Assembly (NCBI GenBank): GCA_033763695.1
Contig: JANRKB010000018.1
Coordinates: 1 to 64,000, forward strand
From: JANRKB01 sp033763695
Lineage (GTDB): Bacteria; Planctomycetota; Phycisphaerae; Phycisphaerales; UBA1924
Length of the DNA: 64,000 bases
Direction: 5' to 3'
Within the stretch, counting starts at the first letter, position 1, and each line of letters opens with the position of its first letter. The notes below the pieces were generated by a model. That model was not told the origin of the DNA, did not search any database, and saw nothing but the letters and a program-made list of their open reading frames with translations. Below are positions 50,902-59,625 of the stretch, piece by piece. The translations under genes were made by a program, and so were the position numbers.

Positions 50902-51765
50902 TCAGACGAGCTTGAGGGCGAAGAAGATCGCGGTGAAGATGAGGTCGGCGATGATGATCGCGACGACACACTGCACGACGGTGCCGGTGGTGGCCTTGCC
51001 GACGCCTGCCGCGCCGCCGGTGACCTTGAGGCCGTTGTAGCACGCGATGAGGCCGATGAGGGTGCCGAAGATGGTGCCTTTGCAGACGCCGGTCCAGAAG
51101 TCGATGGGCTTGGCCTGCTGGAGCAGATTGGCCTTGAAGGTCTCGTAGGGAATGTCGAGCACGGTGACGCTCACGCCGAGTGCGGCGAGAATCGCGACCC
51201 AGTTGGCGATGACCGCCAGAATCGTCATGCTGATGCACGCGGCGACGACGCGCGGGACCACAAGAAAACGCACCGGATTGAGCGCATGAGCCTCGAGCGC
51301 CTCGATCTCCTCGCCGACGACCATGGTGCCGATCTCGGCGGCGATAGACGCTCCGGCGAAGCCGGTGAGCACAATTGCGCCGATGAGCGGACCAAGCTCA
51401 CGCAGCACGGCGATGCCGATGATGTTGGCGACGAGTTCCTTCTGGCCAAACTGCTCAAGCGGCGGCGAGAGCTGGAACGCAAGGATGAGCCCCACGCAGC
51501 CCGAGACCAGCGAGACGATGACGACCGATCGCACGCCGACGCGGATCATCTGGGCGATGATCGCGCCGACACCGAGGCGGACCTTGCGCTGAACGACGGC
51601 GCGGAAGATCCAGCCAAGCATCTCGATGAAGAGCAGCAGCACCGCGCCGACCTGCGCGAGGATGCCCAAGGCACGCGAGCCGACAAACCCCAGCGGCGCA
51701 GTGAGCAACACGGCGGGCGAGAACCCGCGTGCGTCATCTGAGCGGTTGTTCTGGGCGGCGGACAT
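50902..51765 (-). CDS. MlaE-family ABC permease
   Basis: Integral membrane permease of the MlaE/YrbE type, which moves phospholipids between membranes or imports substrates in complex with MlaD and MlaF. The 287-residue protein has the family core REVGxx-type segment LRELGPLIGAIVLTGFAGAS, followed by IAAEIGTMVVGEEIEALEAH and PRVVAACISMTILAVIANW. MlaF and MlaD are not adjacent. Instead the gene follows a STAS protein, an RsbW-like kinase and a lipoprotein in the same direction. A link of STAS to MlaE recalls MlaB, but pairing here is inference. Confidence 0.9.
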   Translation of the reverse strand: MSAAQNNRSDDARGFSPAVLLTAPLGFVGSRALGILAQVGAVLLLFIEMLGWIFRAVVQRKVRLGVGAIIAQMIRVGVRSVVIVSLVSGCVGLILAFQLSPPLEQFGQKELVANIIGIAVLRELGPLIGAIVLTGFAGASIAAEIGTMVVGEEIEALEAHALNPVRFLVVPRVVAACISMTILAVIANWVAILAALGVSVTVLDIPYETFKANLLQQAKPIDFWTGVCKGTIFGTLIGLIACYNGLKVTGGAAGVGKATTGTVVQCVVAIIIADLIFTAIFFALKLV

Positions 51766-51792
51766 CGGAAGTGTGCGGGCGAGAAGTAGGCA

Positions 51793-52134
51793 TCAAGCCA
51801 TCGCGCTGTCGCGATCGGCCATGATCTCAAAGACGGTGTTGAGGCGGGCGATTTCGAAGATGGCGCGGACCTTGTCGTTCATGCCGCAGAGGATGAGGCG
51901 GGTGCGATTTCGCTTGCTGATCTGGAGCGATTCGACGAGGGTGGCGACACCCGGGGTGTTCATGTAGGAGACGTTGGCGAGGTCGACGACGATGCGCGTG
52001 GGCTTCTTGTCGTGGGCCTGTTTGAGGTATTGGCGCAAGGTGGGCGCTTCGTTGTAGCCGAGTTCGCCCTGGGGAGCGAGCAGCACGGCGCCAGCTTGCT
52101 CAACAACATCAACTTGGAGGGTCTCGTCAGACAT
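51793..52134 (-). CDS. STAS-domain anti-sigma factor antagonist
   Basis: STAS domain protein of the SpoIIAA/RsbV type, 113 residues. The phosphorylation segment that usually reads MDSxG is here VSYMNTPGVATLVE, with a threonine (T60) in the phospho-acceptor position. The start overlaps the stop of the RsbW-like gene by 8 bases. It could bind the RsbW-like kinase, act as an MlaB-like partner of the downstream permease, or both. Confidence 0.9.
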   Translation of the reverse strand: MSDETLQVDVVEQAGAVLLAPQGELGYNEAPTLRQYLKQAHDKKPTRIVVDLANVSYMNTPGVATLVESLQISKRNRTRLILCGMNDKVRAIFEIARLNTVFEIMADRDSAMA

Positions 52135-52654
52135 CGGAGTTTCCTGAAGCGTTCGGAGCGGGGGCCGAAGTGGCGGTTGGGGCGGGAGTTGGCTTGGGGG
52201 CTTTGCGCTTCACGAGCGTGAGACGCATGCCGACGGCATCACGTTTCTCGTAGACGGCGTCGTCCATGACTTCCTTGATGATGTGGACGCCAAGGCCGCC
52301 GGGACGGATCTGTTCAAGATCGCGTGACTTGATGGCGGCGGGGTCGACCTGCTTGGCCTCGTCTTCGATGACGATGCGGAGGGCATCGCCGTGCTCGTCG
52401 GTGAAGGGCCAAACGCTGATCCAGATCGGGGCGTCTTCGCGGCGGTCGTAGCCGTGACGCATGACGTTGCAGAGGGCTTCGTCCACGGCGAGGGCGATCT
52501 GGCCGCAGGCAGTGTCGGGGAAGCCCAGTCGCTTGGCGACGGATGAGACGAGCTCGCGCGCGCCGCTGAGATAGAGCGGATTGCTGAGCATCTGGAGGCG
52601 CAGGTGTGGCGTGCTGCCGTTGGTACCGTTGTTCCCGCTGGTCCCGACGTTCAT
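52127..52654 (-). CDS. RsbW-like anti-sigma regulatory serine/threonine kinase
   Basis: GHKL-fold ATP-binding protein, 175 residues. The N box is ALAVDEALCNVMRHGY, G1 is IEDEAKQVDP, and the lid is RPGGLGVHIIKEVMDD, typical of RsbW/SpoIIAB. A Pro/Ala-rich C-terminal tail of about 30 residues is extra. It overlaps the lipoprotein gene by four bases and the STAS gene by eight, so all three are coupled. No cognate sigma factor gene is adjacent. Confidence 0.88.
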   Translation of the reverse strand: MNVGTSGNNGTNGSTPHLRLQMLSNPLYLSGARELVSSVAKRLGFPDTACGQIALAVDEALCNVMRHGYDRREDAPIWISVWPFTDEHGDALRIVIEDEAKQVDPAAIKSRDLEQIRPGGLGVHIIKEVMDDAVYEKRDAVGMRLTLVKRKAPKPTPAPTATSAPAPNASGNSDV

Positions 52655-53046
52655 GGCTGCGAGCTCCGGGAGCGGCGTTCATCGCGAGCGACGGGAGAGA
52701 GCTGGCCGTACTTGCCTGACTCGACTGCCGCGACCCATTCGTCGACGGCCTTGTCGCGCTGCAGGCGCGGGGCGGCGTGGTCGTAGCCGTGGGTTTCGCC
52801 GGTGATCTCTTCGAGTGAACGGATGGCGAGCATGCGGGTGGCGGGGTCGTCGCTGTCGAGGAGCTTGACGAGACCGGGGATCTGTGAGCGGTCGTGCTCT
52901 TCAGCCGCGTCGACGATCGCTTCCATGCGCTTGACCGGGTCGCGGGCCTGGAGCGAGACGGACTCGCTGGGCAGGCAGCCCGAGAGCGCGGCGACGCCAC
53001 AGAGCATCGCGAGCGCGAGGAGCGGAGTTGAGGCGACCCTGGCCAT
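52651..53046 (-). CDS. Lipoprotein with HEAT-like repeat
   Basis: Small predicted lipoprotein, 131 residues. The signal peptide with lipobox is LLALAMLCGVAALSGC; lipidation at the Cys near residue 24. The mature part has a HEAT-like helical repeat (SQIPGLVKLLDSDDPATRMLAIRSLEEITG, in pieces). TACCAT lies 9 bases before the ATG, so the leader would be very short. It heads the operon with the RsbW-like, STAS and MlaE genes. The combination of a surface lipoprotein with a partner-switching pair suggests an envelope sensor, which is speculation. Confidence 0.75.
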   Translation of the reverse strand: MARVASTPLLALAMLCGVAALSGCLPSESVSLQARDPVKRMEAIVDAAEEHDRSQIPGLVKLLDSDDPATRMLAIRSLEEITGETHGYDHAAPRLQRDKAVDEWVAAVESGKYGQLSPVARDERRSRSSQP

Positions 53047-53181
53047 GCGGACAGCATGGTATCGCGTGCGGCGGATGAAGGGAGCGCGATGGGTCGACCG
53101 GCGAGCGACGGACCACTACCCTCCTCTTTCGCCTCGTCTTTGGCCCGCTCCTTCTGCTGGCGATACTCGCCGGGGACCGAC

Positions 53182-54756
53182 ATGCGACTGCCGCATCACG
53201 AAGTGATCCCGATTCTGGACTTTGGCTCGCAGACAGCCCAGTTGATCGCGCGCCGGGTGCGCGAGGCGGGCTGTTACTCGATGCTGGTGTCACCATCGAT
53301 CAGCGTAGCAGAACTGCGCGCGATGTCGCCCAAGGGGATCATCCTGAGCGGCGGTCCGTCGAGCGTGTACGAGAAGGGTGCGCCGACGTGCGATCCGGCG
53401 ATCTTTGAGATGGGTGTGCCGGTGCTGGGGATCTGCTACGGCATGCAACTGGCGTGTCACCTGCTCGGAGCGAGCGTGAGCCGCGGCGAGCATCGCGAGT
53501 TCGGACGCGCGCAGATCAACATCGGCGAAGCGGGCGGACTGTTCGCCGGCGTGCCGGATCGCGCGACCGTCTGGATGTCGCACGGCGACCAAGTCACGAA
53601 TCTGAACGCGGCCCAGTTCACCACGCTGGCGAGCACGCCGACCTGCCCGCACGCCGCCGTGCGATCAACCAAGCCGGGACGAACGTTCTACGGCGTGCAG
53701 TTCCATCCGGAAGTGACGCACACGCCGCACGGCAAGGAACTCTTCCACAACTTCCTCTACGACGTCTGCAAGTGCGGCGGCGGCTGGCGCATGAGCGACT
53801 TTGCCGAGGCCGAGGCGAAGCGGATCCGCGAGAAGGTGGGCGCGGGGCATGTGTTGTGCGGGCTGTCGGGCGGCGTCGATTCGGCGGTCGCCGCGGCACT
53901 GATTCACAAGGCGATCGGCAAACAACTCACGTGCGTGTTCGTGGACACGGGCTTGCTGCGGCACGGCGAGCGGCAACTTGTGGAGACCACGTTCCGCGAT
54001 CACTTCCACATCGATCTGCGCGTCGTGGACGCTCAGGCTGAGTTTCTCGGCGATCTGCAGGGCATCACCGAGCCGCAGGAGAAACGCAAGCGGATCGGCA
54101 AGCGGTTCATCGACGTGTTCAAGGCGGCGGCCGCGGACATCCATCGCGAGCACGGGCATGTGAGCAACTTCCTCGCGCAGGGGACGCTCTATCCCGACGT
54201 GATCGAATCGGGGCACGGACACGCGGGGCAGAGCGCGGGAATCAAGCTGCACCACAACGTGGGCGGCTTGCCGGCGGATCTGGGCTTCACGCTCATTGAG
54301 CCGCTGCGTGAACTGTTCAAGGACGAGGTGCGGGCGCTGGGAACGGTGCTCGGACTGCCCGAGCACATCGTGTGGCGGCATCCGTTCCCGGGGCCGGGGC
54401 TGGCGGTCCGCGTCTTGGGCGAGGTGACCAAACCCAAGCTCGATCTGCTGCGCGACTGCGATGAGATTCTGCTGGAGGAGATCGTCGCGGCGAACCTGTA
54501 TCGCTCGACGAGCCAGGTCTTCGCGGTGCTGCTGCCGGTGCAGTCGGTGGGCGTGATGGGCGACGGACGGACGTACGACTCGTGCGTGGCGGTGCGCTCC
54601 GTGGACACGCAGGACTTCATGTCGGCGGATTGGTCGCGCCTGCCGTATGACGTGCTGGCGACGATCAGTAATCGCATCATTAATGAGGTGCGGGGCGTGA
54701 ATCGCGTGGTGTATGACATTTCGAGCAAGCCCCCCGCGACGATCGAGTGGGAGTAA
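53182..54756 (+). CDS. guaA: GMP synthase (glutamine-hydrolysing)
   Basis: Converts XMP to GMP. The 524-residue protein starts at 53182 (MRLPHHEVIPILDFG). The class I amidotransferase part (residues 1-200) has the catalytic Cys in LGICYGMQLACHL and FYGVQFHPEV; the ATP pyrophosphatase part has LSGGVDSAVAAAL (P-loop) and the C-terminal dimer domain ends in NRVVYDISSKPPATIEWE, the hallmark of GuaA. A GNAT gene follows after 3 bases. guaB is not adjacent. Confidence 0.98.
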   Translation: MRLPHHEVIPILDFGSQTAQLIARRVREAGCYSMLVSPSISVAELRAMSPKGIILSGGPSSVYEKGAPTCDPAIFEMGVPVLGICYGMQLACHLLGASVSRGEHREFGRAQINIGEAGGLFAGVPDRATVWMSHGDQVTNLNAAQFTTLASTPTCPHAAVRSTKPGRTFYGVQFHPEVTHTPHGKELFHNFLYDVCKCGGGWRMSDFAEAEAKRIREKVGAGHVLCGLSGGVDSAVAAALIHKAIGKQLTCVFVDTGLLRHGERQLVETTFRDHFHIDLRVVDAQAEFLGDLQGITEPQEKRKRIGKRFIDVFKAAAADIHREHGHVSNFLAQGTLYPDVIESGHGHAGQSAGIKLHHNVGGLPADLGFTLIEPLRELFKDEVRALGTVLGLPEHIVWRHPFPGPGLAVRVLGEVTKPKLDLLRDCDEILLEEIVAANLYRSTSQVFAVLLPVQSVGVMGDGRTYDSCVAVRSVDTQDFMSADWSRLPYDVLATISNRIINEVRGVNRVVYDISSKPPATIEWE

Positions 54757-54759
54757 GGC

Positions 54760-55386
54760 GTGTCCGACGAGGCCACACAGCACGCGGGCAACGGACGCGC
54801 CGATGCGCTCGAGGTCTTCATCCGCACGCCGCGGCTTGAGGATCGCGCGGAGTTTCTGGCGATCCGGGCACGAGATCGCGCGTGGTTGATGCCGTGGGAG
54901 CCGCTGCCCGCGAAACCGGGCGTGGATCTGTTCACGCCGGGCGAGTTTGAGAAATACGTCGCCGACAGCACCAGCGAGCGACGCGTGCGATTCTTCATCT
55001 GCGTGCGCGAGAGCGGCAGCGCGAACGCGCACGACGAGCATGGCGTGATTGCGGGGCAGGCATCGCTCAGCGAGATCATCCGCGGGCCACTGCAACAGGC
55101 GTTCCTTGGCTACTGGGTCGCGCAGCCGTTCGCGGGGCGTGGCGTGATGTCGCGCGGGCTGCGACTTGTGCTCGCGGAGGCGTTCGGCACGCTTGGGCTG
55201 CATCGCGTCGAGGCGAACATCCAGCCGCACAATGCACGCTCGATCGCGCTGGTGCGGCGGCTTGGGTTTCGGCTCGAGGGGTACTCGCCGCAGTATCTCC
55301 AGATTCAGGGGGCTTGGGCGGATCACGAACGCTGGGCGCTGCGGGCGGATGAGTTCGAGGCGGCGGCAGGGTCGTCGCGGGCGTGA
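54760..55386 (+). CDS. GNAT N-acetyltransferase (RimJ/RimL type)
   Basis: Acetyl-CoA-dependent N-acetyltransferase, 208 residues from a GTG start 3 bases after guaA. It has the RimJ-like opening PRLEDRAEFLAIRARDRAWLMPW, the acetyl-CoA loop region YWVAQPFAGRGVMSRGLRLVL (Q/RxxGxG/A variant with GRGVMS) and HRVEANIQPHNARSIALVRRLGF, the classic RimJ C-terminal motif. The acceptor could be a ribosomal protein N-terminus or a small molecule; translation is probably coupled to guaA. Confidence 0.9.
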   Translation: MSDEATQHAGNGRADALEVFIRTPRLEDRAEFLAIRARDRAWLMPWEPLPAKPGVDLFTPGEFEKYVADSTSERRVRFFICVRESGSANAHDEHGVIAGQASLSEIIRGPLQQAFLGYWVAQPFAGRGVMSRGLRLVLAEAFGTLGLHRVEANIQPHNARSIALVRRLGFRLEGYSPQYLQIQGAWADHERWALRADEFEAAAGSSRA

Positions 55387-55560
55387 AACGGCGGGTTTGG
55401 GCGTTTTGCGGCACAATGAGACTCAAGAGCGGCGCGGAAAACGACGACCTATAACGAAGGGTCGGAACCGTGAGGTGGCGTGCCGCGCATGGAATGGCGG
55501 GCAGGCCGCCCGAGTGAAGTTGCCCGAGGGCCGTGCGCGCGGGGATGCAGGAGGCGTCGC

Positions 55561-56676
55561 GTGGTCAACAAGATTGAGCAAGACCATCAACGCTTTCGGC
55601 AGATCGTGCAGGGCAAGATCCGGCGCGACCTGAAGAAGTTCCTGGGGCGTGGCGACATCCTCGGGCGCGAGGGCGGCCGCACCGTGTCGATCCCGATCCA
55701 TGACATCGATATCCCGACCTTTCGCTATGGTGACAACTCGGGCGGCGTGGGCATGGGAGAAGGCGGCGAGGGTGACCCCGCCGACGGCAGTGGCAGCGGC
55801 AAGGGACAGGGCGGCGAGCAAGAGGGCAAGCACCTGCTTGAGGTCGATGTCACGCTGGAGGAGCTCGCGGACATTTTGGCCGAGGAGTTGCGCCTGCCGC
55901 GGATCAAGCCGCGCGGCCAACATCGCATCACGACCGTAAAGGACAAGTACACCGGCGTGCGCCCCATCGGGCCTGCGTCGCTGCGGCACTTCAAGCGGAC
56001 GTATCGCGAAGCATTGAAGCGACAGCTCTCGATGGGGCAGTACGACCCCGATGATCCGATCATCATCCCGATCAAGAACGATTTGCGCTTCCGCACGTGG
56101 AATGAAGTGAAGAAGCCGCAGAGCAACGCGCTGATCGTCTACATGATGGACGTGTCAGGCTCGATGGGCGAAGAGCAGAAGGAACTGGTGCGGCTCGAGG
56201 CGTTCTGGATCGACACGTGGCTGCGGCGAAACTACGAAGGCATCGAGAGCCGCTACATCGTTCACGATGTGCGCGCGGCGGAGGTCGACAAGAAGACATT
56301 CTTCTCCGTTCGCGAAGACGGCGGCACGCGGATCAGCTCGGCGTTTGAGCTGTGCTCCACACTGCTCAGCCAGCACTATGACCCCAGCGACTGGAACATT
56401 TATTTGTTCCACTTCTCCGACGGCGACAACAGCAGCGACGCCGACAATCGCCTGTGCGTCAAGATCCTTGATGAGAAGCTGATCCCCATCTCCAACATGT
56501 TCGGCTACTGCCAAGTGACGAGCGCGTACGGCAGCGGCAGCTTCTACAACGTGCTGGGCGAGGCGTTCCGCGATGGACTCGCGGACGAACTCGGGCCGCG
56601 GCTGGTCTTGAGCAAGATCAACGGACGTGAAGATCTGATGGAGTCGCTCAAGACGTTCTTCAAGTCCGGGCGCTGA
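55561..56676 (+). CDS. DUF444 / YeaH-YhbH family protein with VWA-like domain
   Basis: UPF0229 family protein, 371 residues from a GTG start with GGAGG 7 bases upstream; the frame is open earlier but without a plausible start. The N-terminal part includes the usual VNKIEQDHQRFRQIVQGKIR, and the C-terminal half is a von Willebrand A-like domain with the metal site DVSGSMGEEQ and GGTRISSAFELC. In other bacteria the gene lies with prkA and spoVR (stationary-phase or sporulation-like stress genes); both are missing here. The function is unknown. Confidence 0.92.
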   Translation: MVNKIEQDHQRFRQIVQGKIRRDLKKFLGRGDILGREGGRTVSIPIHDIDIPTFRYGDNSGGVGMGEGGEGDPADGSGSGKGQGGEQEGKHLLEVDVTLEELADILAEELRLPRIKPRGQHRITTVKDKYTGVRPIGPASLRHFKRTYREALKRQLSMGQYDPDDPIIIPIKNDLRFRTWNEVKKPQSNALIVYMMDVSGSMGEEQKELVRLEAFWIDTWLRRNYEGIESRYIVHDVRAAEVDKKTFFSVREDGGTRISSAFELCSTLLSQHYDPSDWNIYLFHFSDGDNSSDADNRLCVKILDEKLIPISNMFGYCQVTSAYGSGSFYNVLGEAFRDGLADELGPRLVLSKINGREDLMESLKTFFKSGR

Positions 56677-56842
56677 GCGAGCGGCGTGCTGTTGTCCCAT
56701 CGCGCATGAACCGGCGCGTAGACGCGTTTGCGGCGAATCTTCGGCTGAAAACGCATCGAAACCACGATGGGCGGCAGTACACTCACCGCCGCTTGCGGTC
56801 GATTTCACGGCAAGGGGCGGATGCAGGCCAGGAACGTCGCGC

Positions 56843-57475
56843 GTGTTTGTATTCATCATTTATGCCGCCGCAGTGTGGGCACTGATCGTGCGCGATCGGC
56901 GGCGGTGGCTTGCGCTGTTGTGGATCGTGCTGGGCGGCGCGGGTGTGGCTCTGACGGCATGGCTGCACGCGTTGCTGGCGTTCTACACGCAGCAGCAGTT
57001 GTATCTGCCGGTGCTGCGAACGCTGCTCATTCCGTTTGGCGTGCTGGTCGTCGTGGTGGGCGCGTTCATCGCGATCCTGCCGCGGACGCCGGCGTATCGG
57101 GCCTGCCGCGCGTGTCGGTATGACATGAGCATGCTGGATGGCGCGGGGGTCCCGGGCGTGGTGGAAGCATGCCCGGAGTGTGGGACGCGGCACGCCTTTG
57201 ATCACACGCTCACGGGGCCGTGCATCCAGTGCGGCGTGACGCTTGGGCACGGCACGGGCGAGCGGCAGCGATGCGGGGCGTGCGGGACGATTCATGTGCA
57301 GAAGCCGCGACGCATTCCGCGACGCGAAACGCTCGAAGCTGCGCAGCCTGAAACAAGCGGGCGGGTGCTCGCGCCGGCGGCACGCGTGATGCAGTTCGTC
57401 GAGAGTCGGCGGGCGGCGCGAGAGGCCGCACAATCGCGGCGTGCGGAGTCGCGCGAGAGCACGCGGGCAATGTGA
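56843..57475 (+). CDS. Membrane protein with two zinc-ribbon motifs
   Basis: The function is unknown; 210 residues from a GTG start with AGGA upstream. Three helices occupy residues 1-80 (FVFIIYAAAVWALIV, LALLWIVLGGAGVALTAWLHA, LRTLLIPFGVLVVVVGAFIAI). A first ribbon CRACRYDMSML...CPECG and a second CIQCGVTLGHG...CGACG follow, then a charged C-terminal helix. It is a larger relative of the small zinc-ribbon membrane proteins at 22.4 and 32-34 kb. It converges with the GldG-like gene, five bases apart. Confidence 0.72.
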   Translation: MFVFIIYAAAVWALIVRDRRRWLALLWIVLGGAGVALTAWLHALLAFYTQQQLYLPVLRTLLIPFGVLVVVVGAFIAILPRTPAYRACRACRYDMSMLDGAGVPGVVEACPECGTRHAFDHTLTGPCIQCGVTLGHGTGERQRCGACGTIHVQKPRRIPRRETLEAAQPETSGRVLAPAARVMQFVESRRAAREAAQSRRAESRESTRAM

Positions 57476-57480
57476 GTGCG

Positions 57481-59625
57481 TCAGCCGCGAAGGATGCGCC
57501 ACGCGACGCCGAGGGCGAGCACGCCGAGCGGAATGACGACGACCACGAAGAGTCGCAGCGCGATGAGTTGGCGATCGCGCAGCGGTGAGACGAGCGCGAT
57601 GGAGCGAGCGCCCGGGCCGGGGGCGATCAACTCGTCTTCACCGGCGAGCCATGTGACACTGGCGTCGAGGAGTTCGAGGTTCGCGGGCGCGAGCGGCACG
57701 GCGCGGCCGTCAACCATCGCCGCCTGCTGAGTCACCTGATCGACGAGCCAGTTGCTGGAACCGACGACCACCAGACGCTGACGCACGGCGTCGTGCGTGA
57801 GTTGTGAGGCCGCGGCGACAAGCCATGGACCATCCTTGAGATCCTGACCCGCGTCATACACCGGTTGCTCGGCGAGCAGCGCACGCTGAGCGCGGGGCGT
57901 TTGCCAAAGGCGGAGCCATTGCGTTTCGCGCCACGAATCGCCCGCGGGCATGGCAACCACGCCGCCGACGTCGACGCCTTCAACGTGCGGCGCGAGGCTG
58001 AGGGCGACGGCCCACGGCAGCGTCACACGCAGACCTGCGACTGCGGGCGCGATGGCCGCGGGAGGCAGAGTTTCGTAGACGCTTTCGCAGACGAAGGTGG
58101 CGTCCGTCTGAGCGAGCGGCGTGGCGGCGTTGGCGCGCGGCGCGCCGGGGAGCGAGGAGAGAATCGGTTGGCCGGTCTGAGCCCGAAGGCCGAAACGCGG
58201 CAGCAAGTTCGCCATCGGATCACTGTCGCCAAAGGTGGGCAGCACCGATGGATTGAGGCAAAGCAGAACGCTCTTGTGTTCGTCGGCGAGGCGCGTGAGA
58301 ACCTGCCCAAGCTTGGTCGCACGCTGCGGACCGGGCAGGTCGCTCTGGGAGCGGGCCGAGGTCGAGGAGTCGGGGCTGAAGACGATGTAGACGACGGGAC
58401 GCACGCCCTTGGGATCAAGCGCGGCGCGGCTGGGTTCATCGGGCTGCGCGAGAGCGGCCCACTCGAGAATGTCGATGCCCTGTCGAGCCAGGCGATCGAG
58501 CGCTGCATTGAACGCGCCGCTGGAAAGAATGAACGTGCGCGGCTCGGCGTGGACGAAGACCACGATGGGCTTGTTGGGGCGTGCGAGGCCGGCGAGCGCG
58601 CCGGAGAGCAGATCCTCGCAGCGGCGGCGGATATCAGCTTTGGCCGCGCCGGACACGTCGAGGGCGGCGGCGGAGACGAAGAAATCATCGGCTGGGATGA
58701 CCGTAAGCCCGGCCTCGCGAGGACCGATCACGAGCACGCCGCTGGCGTTCTTGAGCGCCCCGGCGACGCGGAGCACGGCGATCTTGGGGAGTCGCGAGAG
58801 TTGATCGACAATCACGCTGGCGGCGTCGCGCCGGTCGGGAAGGTCGGTGACCAACGGCTTGGCGAGGTCACGCACGTTCGCGGGCAGCGTGTCGGCCTCG
58901 GCGAGTTTGCGAGAGTCGGCGACGAGGACGTTCATCGCGTCGACCGCGGCAGTGAGGCCGATCGTGAGTTCGCCAGCCGCGGCGGTCGTGTCGGGAATCG
59001 TGACACCGGCGATCGATTCATCGAGACGACCGGCGGCGGACTGAACGATCTTCTGGAGGTCGCGTGCGGCCAATCGACACGCGGCGGCACGCTGGTCGAG
59101 GTACGCACGCACGTTGTCGGCGCTGGGCGTCGCGGGCGTGATGTTGTCACGCATCTTGCTCAAGATGGGCGAGAGCGTGGCGTCGAGGTAGCTTGCAAGA
59201 TCGCTTGCCGCGTTGATCGATGCGCGAAGCACGGCACCCTGACGCTCGAGCTCTTCACGATCGCGGCCCGAGAGTTCCGAAAGGAGAGCCGCGTAGTCGG
59301 TCATGCCGCTCGACGAGCCGGTGTCGATGCGTGAGACGGTGATGCGGTCCGAGGCGCGGCGGAACTCATCAATCACGTCGCCGGCGTCACGCCGGGCGCG
59401 CGGATCGACGCGCGAGAAGTCGGTGGCGATGACGATGCGATGCTCTCCCGTGAGGGTGCTCAACAGCGAGCGGGTTCGCGGTGAAAGCTGGTGCTCGCCG
59501 GTGGCAGTGACATCGAGGCGCGGCAGGTGACGTGCGGCGAGGATGTTGGCGAAGACGGCAACCAACAACGCCGCGATCACGAGCGTGGCGGACTGCGCGA
59601 GTCGACCCCATCGGGTGCGGTTCAT
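57481..59625 (-). CDS. GldG-like ABC-transporter auxiliary protein
   Basis: Auxiliary extracytoplasmic subunit of a GldAFG-like ABC system, 714 residues. The start at 59625 (MNRTRWGRL) makes the usual four-base ATGA overlap with the permease gene; the ATG at 59631 is also possible. An N-terminal helix (SATLVIAALLVAVFANILAAR), the GldG/ABC_transp_aux core containing LSPRTRSLLSTLTGEHRIVIA and a C-terminal helix (LIALRLFVVVVIPLGVLALGV) give the standard topology. In Bacteroidetes GldAFG supports gliding; in planctomycetes the role is unknown. Confidence 0.85.
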   Translation of the reverse strand: MNRTRWGRLAQSATLVIAALLVAVFANILAARHLPRLDVTATGEHQLSPRTRSLLSTLTGEHRIVIATDFSRVDPRARRDAGDVIDEFRRASDRITVSRIDTGSSSGMTDYAALLSELSGRDREELERQGAVLRASINAASDLASYLDATLSPILSKMRDNITPATPSADNVRAYLDQRAAACRLAARDLQKIVQSAAGRLDESIAGVTIPDTTAAAGELTIGLTAAVDAMNVLVADSRKLAEADTLPANVRDLAKPLVTDLPDRRDAASVIVDQLSRLPKIAVLRVAGALKNASGVLVIGPREAGLTVIPADDFFVSAAALDVSGAAKADIRRRCEDLLSGALAGLARPNKPIVVFVHAEPRTFILSSGAFNAALDRLARQGIDILEWAALAQPDEPSRAALDPKGVRPVVYIVFSPDSSTSARSQSDLPGPQRATKLGQVLTRLADEHKSVLLCLNPSVLPTFGDSDPMANLLPRFGLRAQTGQPILSSLPGAPRANAATPLAQTDATFVCESVYETLPPAAIAPAVAGLRVTLPWAVALSLAPHVEGVDVGGVVAMPAGDSWRETQWLRLWQTPRAQRALLAEQPVYDAGQDLKDGPWLVAAASQLTHDAVRQRLVVVGSSNWLVDQVTQQAAMVDGRAVPLAPANLELLDASVTWLAGEDELIAPGPGARSIALVSPLRDRQLIALRLFVVVVIPLGVLALGVAWRILRG

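Noticed and set aside
49313..51238. 641-codon minus-strand frame across mqnC and its neighbour
   Set aside because: Out of frame with MqnC and MlaE, arginine-rich, no motifs.
53665..55416. 583-codon minus-strand frame opposite guaA and the GNAT gene
   Set aside because: Crosses two genuine plus-strand genes; no domain-like sequence, Arg/His/Ala-rich.
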